This document shows positions 36,688 to 45,011 of a DNA stretch of 64,000 bases, one piece after another. Numbering within the stretch: the first letter of the stretch is position 1; each line of letters opens with the position of its first letter. This DNA is from Alteraurantiacibacter buctensis (lineage in GTDB: Bacteria; Pseudomonadota; Alphaproteobacteria; Sphingomonadales; Sphingomonadaceae): assembly GCF_009827655.1 (NCBI RefSeq), contig NZ_WTYV01000003.1:283886-347885 (forward strand), read 5' to 3'. Below the pieces are notes generated by a model that was not told the DNA's origin, made no database searches, and saw nothing but the letters and a program-made list of their open reading frames with translations. The translations under genes were made by a program, and so were the position numbers.

Positions 36688-38511
36688 ATGTGTGGAATTA
36701 TCGGCATCGTCGGCAAGGAACCGGTGGCAGACAGGCTGATCGACGGCCTCAGGCGGATGGAATACCGCGGCTATGACAGCGCCGGCATCTGCACCCTGGC
36801 GGGCGGTGGACTGGTGCGCCGCCGGGCAGAGGGCAAGCTCAACAACCTGGTGCGCGAGGTGGCGGCCAATCCGGCCCCCGGCCTCGTCGGCATCGCGCAC
36901 ACCCGCTGGGCCACCCACGGCGCGCCCACGGCGGTCAACGCCCACCCGCACGCCACGGGCGAGGTGGCAATCGTGCATAACGGTATCATCGAGAACTTCG
37001 CGCAGCTGCGCGCCGAGCTGGAAGGCCGCGGCCGCCGGTTCGAAAGCCAGACCGACAGCGAGGTGGTGGCCCACCTTGTCTCCGAACAGGTCGAGGCGGG
37101 GAAGGGGCCGCAGGAAGCCGTGGCCGAAGTGCTGCCGCGCCTGCGCGGGGCGTTTGCCCTCGCCATCGCCTTCCGCGCCCATCCGGACATCCTGATCGGC
37201 GCGCGCCTCGGCTCTCCGCTGGTGGTGGGGTACGGGGAAGGGGAGATGTACCTGGGGTCGGACGCGCTGGCGCTCGCCTCGCTGACGCAGCGGATCACCT
37301 ACCTGGAAGAGGGCGACTGGGTGGTGATCGACCGCCAGCAGGCCCGCGTGTTCGATGCCAATGGGGCTGCGGTGGAGCGGCCCGTGGTGGCCAGCGGCGC
37401 CAGCGCGGCAGCGATCGAGAAGGGCACCTTCCAGCACTTCATGCAGAAGGAGATCTTCGAGCAGCCGACCGTGGTGGCGCAGACCCTGCGCTCCTACCTG
37501 CGGCCACTGGAGCGGCAGGTGGCCCTGCCGCAGATGGACTTCGACATCAGCCGGATCGAGCGCGTGACCATCGTCGCCTGCGGCACCAGCTACTATGCCG
37601 GCATGGTCGCCAAGTACTGGTTCGAAAGCTTTGCCCGCGTGCCGGTGGACATCGATTTCGCCAGCGAGTTCCGCTATCGCGACCCGATCCTGCCACCCGG
37701 CGGGCTGGCGCTGTTCATCAGCCAGAGCGGCGAGACGGCCGATACCCTGGCGGCGCTGCGCCACTGCAAGGCCAACGGCCAGACCATCGCCGTGGTGGTC
37801 AACGTGCCCACCAGCACCATGGCACGCGAGGCAGACCTGCTGCTGCCCACCCACGCGGGGCCGGAAATCGGCGTGGCCTCCACCAAGGCCTTCACCTGCC
37901 AGCTTGCCGTGCTGGCCGCGCTGGCAGCGCACTTCGCGGTGAAGAAGGGGCGCCTGTCTGCCGAGCAGGAGGCCGAGATCGTCGCCCACCTGCTGGAAGC
38001 GCCGGCCTGCCTCAACGCCGCGCTGGACCACGATGCCGAGATCAGGGCCATGGCCCCGCTGATCGCCCCGGCGCGCGACGTGCTGTACCTGGGCCGCGGG
38101 CAGGACTTTCCGCTGGCCCTGGAAGGCGCGCTGAAATTGAAGGAAATCAGCTATATCCACGCCGAAGGCTATGCCAGCGGCGAGATGAAGCACGGGCCCA
38201 TCGCGCTGATCGACGAGGCCGTACCGGTGATCGTGATCGCCCCCAGCGGCCCGCTGTTCGAAAAGACCGTTTCCAACATGCAGGAAGTGCGTGCGCGTGG
38301 CGGCAAGATCGTGCTGATTTCCGATGCCGAAGGGCTGGCCGAGGCGGGGGTAGGCTGCCTCGCCACGATCGAAATGCCCAAGGTCCACCCGCTGATCGCC
38401 CCGCTGGTCTATGCCGTGCCGGTGCAGTTGCTGGCGTATCACGTGGCCTGCGTGAAGGGCACCGACGTGGACCAGCCGCGCAACCTGGCGAAATCGGTGA
38501 CGGTGGAATAG
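36688..38511 (+). CDS. glmS: Glutamine-fructose-6-phosphate transaminase (isomerizing)
   Basis: A 607-residue GlmS. MCGIIGIVGK has the N-terminal Cys nucleophile (Cys2). RMEYRGYDSAGI, HTRWATHGAPT and HNGIIENFAQLRAEL are the glutaminase domain. VACGTSYYAGMVAKYWFE and ISQSGETADTLAALRHCK form the first SIS domain, and the C-terminus ends DQPRNLAKSVTVE. It makes glucosamine-6-phosphate for UDP-GlcNAc. It starts 17 bases after the toxin stop. No glmS ribozyme is expected or seen. Confidence 0.98.
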   Translation: MCGIIGIVGKEPVADRLIDGLRRMEYRGYDSAGICTLAGGGLVRRRAEGKLNNLVREVAANPAPGLVGIAHTRWATHGAPTAVNAHPHATGEVAIVHNGIIENFAQLRAELEGRGRRFESQTDSEVVAHLVSEQVEAGKGPQEAVAEVLPRLRGAFALAIAFRAHPDILIGARLGSPLVVGYGEGEMYLGSDALALASLTQRITYLEEGDWVVIDRQQARVFDANGAAVERPVVASGASAAAIEKGTFQHFMQKEIFEQPTVVAQTLRSYLRPLERQVALPQMDFDISRIERVTIVACGTSYYAGMVAKYWFESFARVPVDIDFASEFRYRDPILPPGGLALFISQSGETADTLAALRHCKANGQTIAVVVNVPTSTMAREADLLLPTHAGPEIGVASTKAFTCQLAVLAALAAHFAVKKGRLSAEQEAEIVAHLLEAPACLNAALDHDAEIRAMAPLIAPARDVLYLGRGQDFPLALEGALKLKEISYIHAEGYASGEMKHGPIALIDEAVPVIVIAPSGPLFEKTVSNMQEVRARGGKIVLISDAEGLAEAGVGCLATIEMPKVHPLIAPLVYAVPVQLLAYHVACVKGTDVDQPRNLAKSVTVE

Positions 38512-38569
38512 TGCTTCCCCACTGCCCCGGCTTTACCTGAAGCTAACGCTTTAAACGTATCGCAGGGGC

Positions 38570-40924
38570 GTGACGCAGAATTTCTCACTATTGCCCAGCC
38601 TGCCGCTCAACCTGGGCGCGAAGGAAATCATCGGGTTGAAGGATCCGGTGGAGGGCGATTGGGCGCGGCTGCGGTCCCTGCAATATCGTGACCTTCACCG
38701 CCACGCCATGCTGCGCGTGGCCGGCCACTCGATGGCGGCGGCGATTGCCGTTTCGCTGCTGCATGACGACAATCCCTGGTGGTTGCTGGCAGCCTGGCTG
38801 GTCCTGGTGGCCCTGGCCGTGTTCAACACGGTGAAGATCGAACACCGCCTGTCCAACATTGACAGCCGGGTGATGACCCGCAGCGAATTCACCGGCCATG
38901 CCCGGGCCATCGCCATGATGGCCGCGCTGTGGTCGTTGCCGATGCTGGGCCTGTTCACCTTCGGCGACGAGGGCGATCACCACGCGATGTGGACCGTGCT
39001 GGCCATGTTGGCGGCGGGATCGGCCGCCAACATGGCCCAGGCGCCCATCTCCTCGCTGGTCTGGGCCAGCGTCTGCGGCCTGGCCTCGGCCATTTCCTTC
39101 GTCATTTCCGGGGAGCCGCTGCTGGCCATGTCCAGCCTGGCCTTCAGTGCCATCATCATCGTCGGGTCGGTCTCCACTGCGCGCACGTTCCTGATCGCCC
39201 GCATCGCCGAGGCGGGAGCGGCGGAGAAGGACGAGGTGGTCAGCCTGCTGCTGCGCGAGTTCGAGGAGAACGAGGCCGACTGGCTGTGGCAGGTCGATCC
39301 GCAGGGCCGCATCCGCGCGGCCAGCCCGCGCTTTGCCTTTGCCCTGGGGCTCGATCCCAAGCAGGCCGAGGGCCAGCGGCTGATCGAACTGGTGGCCGGC
39401 GAGCGCTGGCAGGCCGGGACGCTGCCCCCTTCGCTGCACGAGCTGGCCGAACGGCTGAAGCGCCGCGAGAGTTTCTCCAACCTGACCGTGCAGGCCGAAT
39501 TCGCCAGCGGGCGGCGCTGGTGGGAGCTTTCGGGCACCCCGGCGTTCGACGATTCGGGGCGGTTCACCGGTTTCCGCGGCGTGGGCAGCGATGTGACCGA
39601 GCAGCGCGAATCGTCGGAAAAGATTGCCTGGCTGGCGCGCTATGACACGCTGACGGGCCTGCCCAACCGCCTGATGCTGACCGAAAGCGTCAACGAGGCG
39701 CTGCGCTATTCCGCCCAGTGGAAGGCCCGCTGCGCCTTCCTGATGATCGACCTCGACCGCTTCAAGTCGGTCAACGATTCGCTGGGCCACCATATTGGCG
39801 ACAAGCTGCTGGCGCAGGTCGCGCAGCGCTTGCAGCAGGTGATCGGCCCCAACGAACAGGTCGGCCGGCTCGGGGGTGACGAATTTGCCGTGGTGGTGCG
39901 CGATGCCTCGCGCGCCAGCTATGTGGCGGACCTGGCGCAGGCGATCATCGCTGCCATCGCCGCACCCTATTCGGTGGACAACCACACGCTGTACATCGGT
40001 GCCTCGATCGGCTCTGCACTGGGCCCGCGTGACGGGTCCAACGTGGAAACGCTGATGCGCAACGCCGACCTGGCGCTCTATCGCGCCAAGGACGAGGGCG
40101 GCAACGCCCACGCCCGGTTCGAGCCGACCCTCCACGCCAATGCCGAGGAGCGGCTGAAGCTGGAAGCATCCTTGCGCCACGCGATCGGCAAGCAGGAACT
40201 GGAGCTGGCCTTCCAGCCGGTGGTCAACACCCGCAGCGAGCACGTGGTCAGCTTCGAGGCGCTGCTGCGCTGGAACAGCAAGGATCATGGTTTCGTCAGC
40301 CCGGCCAAGTTCATCCCCCTGGCCGAGGACACCCGCCTGATCGTGCCGATCGGCGAATGGGTGCTGCGCGAGGCCTGCCGCGAGGCGATGACCTGGCCCA
40401 ACGCCATCCGCGTGGCGGTGAACGTTTCGGGCGAGCAGTTGCTGGAACCCAACTTCGCCAGCACCGTGGTGCGCGCGCTGGCCGATACCGGCCTGCCGTC
40501 ACACCGGCTGGAGGTGGAAGTAACCGAAAGCGTGTTCCTGCGCGATGGCCGCACCGCGCGCCAGACGCTGGAGGAAATCCTGGCCCTGGGCTGCTCGATC
40601 GCGCTTGACGATTTCGGCACCGGCTATTCCTCGCTCGGATATCTGCGCACGCTGCGCTTCTCCACCATCAAGGTGGACCGCAGCTTCGTGCAGGGCGCGG
40701 CGCAGAACAACGCCGAGAGCCTGGCGATCATCAACGCGGTGGTGGCCATGGCCAACAGCCTGGAGATGTCCACCACGGCCGAAGGCGTGGAGGATGCCGC
40801 ACAGGCGGCGATGATCCGCGACCTGGGCTGCACCAAGATCCAGGGCTACTACTTCGGCCGCCCCATGCCGGCGCTGGAAGCGCGCAGCCTGGTGGTTAAG
40901 CGGCGGAACATCGCCGCAGCCTGA
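38570..40924 (+). CDS. Membrane-bound PAS-GGDEF-EAL c-di-GMP protein
   Basis: A 784-residue protein. An N-terminal block with four to five hydrophobic helices (about 45-215) is followed by a PAS-like segment (EADWLWQVDPQGRIRAASPR, about 235-345), a GGDEF domain with intact GGDEF at 435-439, and an EAL domain with intact EAL at 563-565, DDFGTGYSSL and ESVFLRDG. Both synthesis and hydrolysis of c-di-GMP are possible from the motifs. The start is GTG at 38570 close to an AGGGG; ATG at 38708 is an alternative. Confidence 0.93.
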   Translation: MTQNFSLLPSLPLNLGAKEIIGLKDPVEGDWARLRSLQYRDLHRHAMLRVAGHSMAAAIAVSLLHDDNPWWLLAAWLVLVALAVFNTVKIEHRLSNIDSRVMTRSEFTGHARAIAMMAALWSLPMLGLFTFGDEGDHHAMWTVLAMLAAGSAANMAQAPISSLVWASVCGLASAISFVISGEPLLAMSSLAFSAIIIVGSVSTARTFLIARIAEAGAAEKDEVVSLLLREFEENEADWLWQVDPQGRIRAASPRFAFALGLDPKQAEGQRLIELVAGERWQAGTLPPSLHELAERLKRRESFSNLTVQAEFASGRRWWELSGTPAFDDSGRFTGFRGVGSDVTEQRESSEKIAWLARYDTLTGLPNRLMLTESVNEALRYSAQWKARCAFLMIDLDRFKSVNDSLGHHIGDKLLAQVAQRLQQVIGPNEQVGRLGGDEFAVVVRDASRASYVADLAQAIIAAIAAPYSVDNHTLYIGASIGSALGPRDGSNVETLMRNADLALYRAKDEGGNAHARFEPTLHANAEERLKLEASLRHAIGKQELELAFQPVVNTRSEHVVSFEALLRWNSKDHGFVSPAKFIPLAEDTRLIVPIGEWVLREACREAMTWPNAIRVAVNVSGEQLLEPNFASTVVRALADTGLPSHRLEVEVTESVFLRDGRTARQTLEEILALGCSIALDDFGTGYSSLGYLRTLRFSTIKVDRSFVQGAAQNNAESLAIINAVVAMANSLEMSTTAEGVEDAAQAAMIRDLGCTKIQGYYFGRPMPALEARSLVVKRRNIAAA

Positions 40925-41001
40925 TCGGCCGCACCTGCGTTGGCAGGGCCGACTAATTCCGCCGGCCGCGAATTACCTTGCAAAGCGAGAAGCTGTGAGC
41001 C

Positions 41002-41019
41002 AATTGGTCTTACCTAATT
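41002..41019. promoter_or_regulatory. Candidate GntR-type operator upstream of the sulfatase
   Basis: AATTGGTCTTACCTAATT is a near-perfect palindrome of the TGGTxxxACCA class recognised by FadR/PdhR-like GntR regulators. It lies 59 bases before the sulfatase ATG, where a repressor would act. No GntR gene is in the window. Confidence 0.5.
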
Positions 41020-41077
41020 TGCGGCTCTGATCTGATCGAATATGAACTGGTCAGGCCAATTTGGCGAGAGACCAGCT

Positions 41078-42676
41078 ATGCGATCCATGCGGAAAACTCT
41101 GAAGGCAGCCGCCCTGGCAACCGCAGCCCTGGTGCAGCTTGCGGGCTTGCCGGCGGTCAGTGCGCAGGAATCGGCTCCTGCCGCCGCGCCTGGGGAGGCG
41201 CAGGTTCACCGCCCCAACGTGCTGTTTATCATCGCGGACGACCTCAACGCCCGCATCGCGCCCTATGGCGGGAAGGCCATCACGCCCAACCTGGACCGGC
41301 TGGCTGCGCAGGGCGTCACCTTTGACCGGGCATACAGCCAGTATCCGTGGTGCGGACCCAGCCGGGCTTCGTTCCTCACCGGTACGCGGCCCAACACGGT
41401 GGGGGTGATCGACCTCAACACGCCGATCCGCACACACCTGCCGGACATTGTGACCCTGCCGCAGTATTTCCGGCAGAGCGGCTATCACACTGCGCGCGTG
41501 GGCAAGATATTCCACCAGGGGGTGCCCGGCGGTGTGGGCCGTGACGGGCTGGACGACCCCGCTTCGTGGGACGAACGCTACAATCCTTCCGGCTGCGACA
41601 TGCAGGCGCTTGATCGGCTGGTTAACCTGACGCCGGGGATACCCTATGGCGGGGCGCTGACCTATCTGCGCCATGAGTGCGGAGATGCCCAGCAGACCGA
41701 CGGGATGGTGGCCACGCAGACCATTGCCCTGCTGCGCGAGGCTGCCGCCAACGGCCAGCAGTTCTTCATCGCCGCCGGCTTCTATCGCCCGCACGTTCCC
41801 GAAGTGGTGCCGGAAGCCTGGTTCGATCTCTATTCGCCGGAGCAGGTGGTCATTGCCCAGACCATGCCGGAGCAGCTTGCCGCCGTCCTGCCCGCCTCGC
41901 GCACCTGGACGCCCGACAACCTGGGCATGACGGCGGACGAGCAGCGCCAGTTCATCCATGCCTATTACGCGGCAACCAGCTTCATGGATGCCCAGGTGGG
42001 CCGGTTGCTGGCCGCGCTGGACGAGCTGGAGCTGGCCGATGACACCATCGTGGTCTTCACCAGCGACCACGGCTTCCTGCTGGGCGAGCACGGGCAGTGG
42101 CAGAAGCAGCTTCTGTTCGAGGAATCGGCCCGCGTGCCGCTGATCATCCGCGTACCGGGCACCCGCAATGCCGGGCAGCGTTCGCCGCGGACGGTGGAGA
42201 TGGTCGATATCTATCCCACTTTGACCGATCTTGCCGGGCTTCCCCATTACAGCCGCAACGAAGGCGAGAGCCTGACCCGGCTGCTGGATCAGCCCGATCT
42301 GGATAGCTGGACCAAGCCCGCGCTATCGCAGGTGACCGGCGGGCGCAGCGTGCGGACCGAGCGCTATCGCTATACCGAGTGGGAAAGCGGCCGCCGGGGA
42401 CGCGAGCTGTACGATCATTCCAGCGACCCCTTCGAGCAGGTCAACCTGGCCGACGATCCGCGCTATGCGGGCGCAGTTGAACTGCTGCGTGCGATGCTGC
42501 CGCCCGAACCGGTCGAGGCTTTGCAGGACCGGTCGCAATACGATCCCGAAAACGACTGCCTGCGTGCCTCCGCCCGCTACGCCGGTGCGCCGCGCACCGC
42601 GCCGGGTGGCGCGCCCGCAGGTGGCGGCGGCGGTGACGGGATCATGGGCCTGGCGGTCTGCCCGGCGGCGGGCTAG
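41078..42676 (+). CDS. Exported type I sulfatase, iduronate-2-sulfatase-like
   Basis: A 532-residue arylsulfatase-fold enzyme. The signal peptide ends near AVSAQ (30). NVLFIIADDLNARIAPYGG binds calcium (Asp54-Asp55). CGPSR (92-96) is the CxPSR motif whose Cys92 becomes formylglycine. LPQYFRQSGYHTARVGKIFH and FTSDHGFLLGEHGQWQKQ match iduronate-2-sulfatase-type enzymes. It hydrolyses a sulfate ester in the periplasm; the substrate is unknown. The ATG at 41078 follows GCGAGAG, better than 41042. No formylglycine-generating enzyme is nearby. The C-terminus is Gly/Pro-rich. Confidence 0.9.
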   Translation: MRSMRKTLKAAALATAALVQLAGLPAVSAQESAPAAAPGEAQVHRPNVLFIIADDLNARIAPYGGKAITPNLDRLAAQGVTFDRAYSQYPWCGPSRASFLTGTRPNTVGVIDLNTPIRTHLPDIVTLPQYFRQSGYHTARVGKIFHQGVPGGVGRDGLDDPASWDERYNPSGCDMQALDRLVNLTPGIPYGGALTYLRHECGDAQQTDGMVATQTIALLREAAANGQQFFIAAGFYRPHVPEVVPEAWFDLYSPEQVVIAQTMPEQLAAVLPASRTWTPDNLGMTADEQRQFIHAYYAATSFMDAQVGRLLAALDELELADDTIVVFTSDHGFLLGEHGQWQKQLLFEESARVPLIIRVPGTRNAGQRSPRTVEMVDIYPTLTDLAGLPHYSRNEGESLTRLLDQPDLDSWTKPALSQVTGGRSVRTERYRYTEWESGRRGRELYDHSSDPFEQVNLADDPRYAGAVELLRAMLPPEPVEALQDRSQYDPENDCLRASARYAGAPRTAPGGAPAGGGGGDGIMGLAVCPAAG

Positions 42677-42687
42677 CCCGCGCGGCT

Positions 42688-43359
42688 TCAGCCCACGCTC
42701 AACGTGGCAAACACACTCTCGAACAGCGCGCGGCCATCGGTGCCGCCGTGGTCGGCTTCGATCGCGCGTTCGGGGTGCGGCATCATGCCCAGCACGTTGC
42801 CGGCATCGTTGAGCACGCCCGCGATGTCGCGCTGCGAGCCGTTGGTCGGTTCGGCATAGCGAAACGCCACGCGGCCTTCGCCTTCCAGCCGGTCGAGCGT
42901 CGCCTCGTCAGCGAAGAAGTTGCCGTCATGATGCGCCACGGGCACCTGGATGACCTGTCCGGCCTGGTAGCGGCTGGTGAACAGGCTCTGGCTGCTCTCC
43001 ACCCGCAGCGGCACGGTGCGGCAGATGAAGGTCTGCCCGGCATTGCGCATCAGCGCGCCCGGCAGCAGGCCGGCCTCGGTCAGCACCTGGAAGCCGTTGC
43101 ACACGCCCAGCACCGGCACGCCTTTGCCGGCGGCGGCGATCACGCCGCGCATGATCGGGCTCTTGGCCGCCATCGCGCCGCTGCGCAGGTAGTCACCATA
43201 GGAAAAGCCGCCGGGCAGGGCGATGAAATCCAGGCCATCGGGCAACTCGGCATCGCCGTGCCACAGCCGCAATGGCGCGCGGCCGGAGATCTTTGCGATC
43301 GCATCGGCCATGTCCCGGTCGCAGTTGGAGCCGGGGAAGGTGATGACCGCGGCGCGCAT
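42688..43359 (-). CDS. purQ: FGAM synthase subunit PurQ
   Basis: A 223-residue glutaminase. [34 protein letters not shown], the nucleophile Cys87 in [11 protein letters not shown], and [10 protein letters not shown] identify it. It supplies ammonia to PurL for FGAR amidation. The ATG overlaps the purS stop as TGATG. PurL is not in the window. Confidence 0.97.
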   Translation of the reverse strand: MRAAVITFPGSNCDRDMADAIAKISGRAPLRLWHGDAELPDGLDFIALPGGFSYGDYLRSGAMAAKSPIMRGVIAAAGKGVPVLGVCNGFQVLTEAGLLPGALMRNAGQTFICRTVPLRVESSQSLFTSRYQAGQVIQVPVAHHDGNFFADEATLDRLEGEGRVAFRYAEPTNGSQRDIAGVLNDAGNVLGMMPHPERAIEADHGGTDGRALFESVFATLSVG

Positions 43360-43592
43360 CAGGCGACCTTCTCGATCCGGTAGTTTTCGATGACCATGTT
43401 GGCCAGCAGCTTGCGGCACATCTCGTCCAGCGCCTCGTCACTGGTCGAATCGGCCACGTCCAGCTCGATCAGGCGGCCCACGCGGACATCCTCCACGCCG
43501 GTGAAGCCCAGCCCCTCCAGCGCGTGGTGGACGGCACGGCCCTGCGGATCGAGCACGCCGGACTTGAGGCTGACGAAGACGCGGACTTTCAT
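43359..43592 (-). CDS. purS: FGAM synthase subunit PurS
   Basis: A 77-residue protein. [40 protein letters not shown] and [15 protein letters not shown] are the PurS fold. It bridges PurQ and PurL in the three-subunit FGAM synthase. It is co-translated with purQ. purC, usually next to it, is on the same strand but about 5.5 kb upstream. Confidence 0.96.
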   Translation of the reverse strand: MKVRVFVSLKSGVLDPQGRAVHHALEGLGFTGVEDVRVGRLIELDVADSTSDEALDEMCRKLLANMVIENYRIEKVA

Positions 43593-43780
43593 GGGGCTTG
43601 GCCTCGCTCTGCTGCTGTAAGGAGTCGCTTTGCTGGGTCCGCCTATGGCGCTGGCGGCGCGCAAGGGCAAGGGTGGGCAGAGCCTGGCAATGCGAACGGT
43701 CATACCAGAAAGTGCAATTTGCGACTTGGCGGGGCGATAGGGCCGCATTACGCGCTGATTATCTGGACTGGAGAACATTC

Positions 43781-44929
43781 GTGAGCAGCAAGGCCGCCCC
43801 CTACCTCTCGCCCCGTGCCCGCCGTCGGCAGGTGTGGCTGCAAATCCACCGCTGGCTGGGCATCGTCCTGCTGGTCCCGATGGCCCTGCTGGGCTTCTCC
43901 GGATCGCTGCAGGTCTGGCCGGAAGAGACAGTGGCCCTGTTCAACCCGGAGCGCGAGGTGGCCGCCACGGCCGACCCCGCCATGCTCAACGTGGACCACG
44001 TGGCCGCCGCGCGCGCGGCGCTGGCCGAATACGGCACCATTGCCGAGATCGAACTGGGCGAGCCGGGCACGGCCATTGTCGCTACCTCGGTTCCCTATTC
44101 TCCGCCGCAGCTTGGCAGCCGCGGGCCGGTGGCGCGGCAGGTGTGGGTGGACCCCGACAGCGCCGAGACGATCGACAGCGGCGACACCGCCGATTTCATG
44201 AGCTTCATGCACCTGCTGCACGGCATCCTGCTGATCCCTGAAGTGGGCCGCCAGGTGGTGGGGATCATGGGCTTGTTCCTGGTCATTTCCGGCGTGTCGG
44301 GCATCGTCATCTTCTGGCCCGGCCTGCGCCGCGCGGTGCAGGCGCTGAAGTGGCAGAAGCGCAGCGGGGCCATGTTCAACCTGCACCGCCAGTCGGGCTT
44401 CCTGCTCTCGCTGGTGCTGATCTTCGAGGCCATCAGCGGCGCGTGGATTTCCTTCCCCGGCTTCTTCGCCTCGCTGATCGAGCCTGGGGTTGAGCAGCCG
44501 CAGCGCCGCCGCCCCGGCGGGCCGGAGGGCACCCCGATGGAGGCGGAGCCCGCCGCCTGGATGGCCGCCGCGCAGAGCGCGCAGGCCGCCTATGACGGTC
44601 GCCTGACCGGCATCCGCGCGCCGATGGAGGAAACGCAGGCCTGGACCGTGACCATGTCCAGCCCGGGCAAGACTGCCGAAGTGACCGTGCCGCTGGCCGG
44701 CGGCGCGCCGCAGGTGAAGGAAGAGGTTGCCCGCCAGGGACCGCCGCCGCCCACCACCCGCGCGGGCGCGGTGGCCGGCTGGATGCGCGGCGCGCACTAT
44801 GCCACCATCGGCGGCTTCGCCTGGCAGGTGCTGGTGTTCCTCAGCGGCTGGGCGCTGACTTTCCTCGCCATCAGCGGCGTGTGGGTGTGGGGCCGGCGCG
44901 AACTGTTCGGGAAGAAGAAGGCGCGCTGA
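43781..44929 (+). CDS. PepSY-associated transmembrane protein
   Basis: A 382-residue inner-membrane protein. The N-terminal helix WLQIHRWLGIVLLVPMALLG, the pair of helices near 145-175 (GIMGLFLVISGVSGIVIFWP), NLHRQSGFLLSLVLIFEAIS and the C-terminal FAWQVLVFLSGWALTFLAIS give about four membrane segments with histidines suited to haem (IHRWLG, HLLHG, NLHRQ, GAHYA). This is the PepSY_TM/PiuB family, whose members often serve as ferrisiderophore reductases. The GTG start follows CTGGAG. Confidence 0.86.
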   Translation: MSSKAAPYLSPRARRRQVWLQIHRWLGIVLLVPMALLGFSGSLQVWPEETVALFNPEREVAATADPAMLNVDHVAAARAALAEYGTIAEIELGEPGTAIVATSVPYSPPQLGSRGPVARQVWVDPDSAETIDSGDTADFMSFMHLLHGILLIPEVGRQVVGIMGLFLVISGVSGIVIFWPGLRRAVQALKWQKRSGAMFNLHRQSGFLLSLVLIFEAISGAWISFPGFFASLIEPGVEQPQRRRPGGPEGTPMEAEPAAWMAAAQSAQAAYDGRLTGIRAPMEETQAWTVTMSSPGKTAEVTVPLAGGAPQVKEEVARQGPPPPTTRAGAVAGWMRGAHYATIGGFAWQVLVFLSGWALTFLAISGVWVWGRRELFGKKKAR

Positions 44930-44940
44930 TTTACCGCCAC

Positions 44941-45004
44941 CCGTTCGAGGCGAACGAAGTCGAGACAGGTCAAACGGCCTCTCGACTTCGCTCGAGGCGA
45001 ACGG
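44941..45004. repeat. Imperfect 25-base inverted repeat between convergent genes
   Basis: Arms at 44941-44965 and 44980-45004 match in their outer seven bases and inner eleven, with a mismatched middle. CGAGGCGAACG occurs once in each arm in the same orientation. Such Cys-less CTCGACTTCGCTCGAGG-type palindromes recur between genes in sphingomonads. Here it probably ends both convergent transcripts. Confidence 0.55.
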
Positions 45005-45011
45005 AGAGCAG

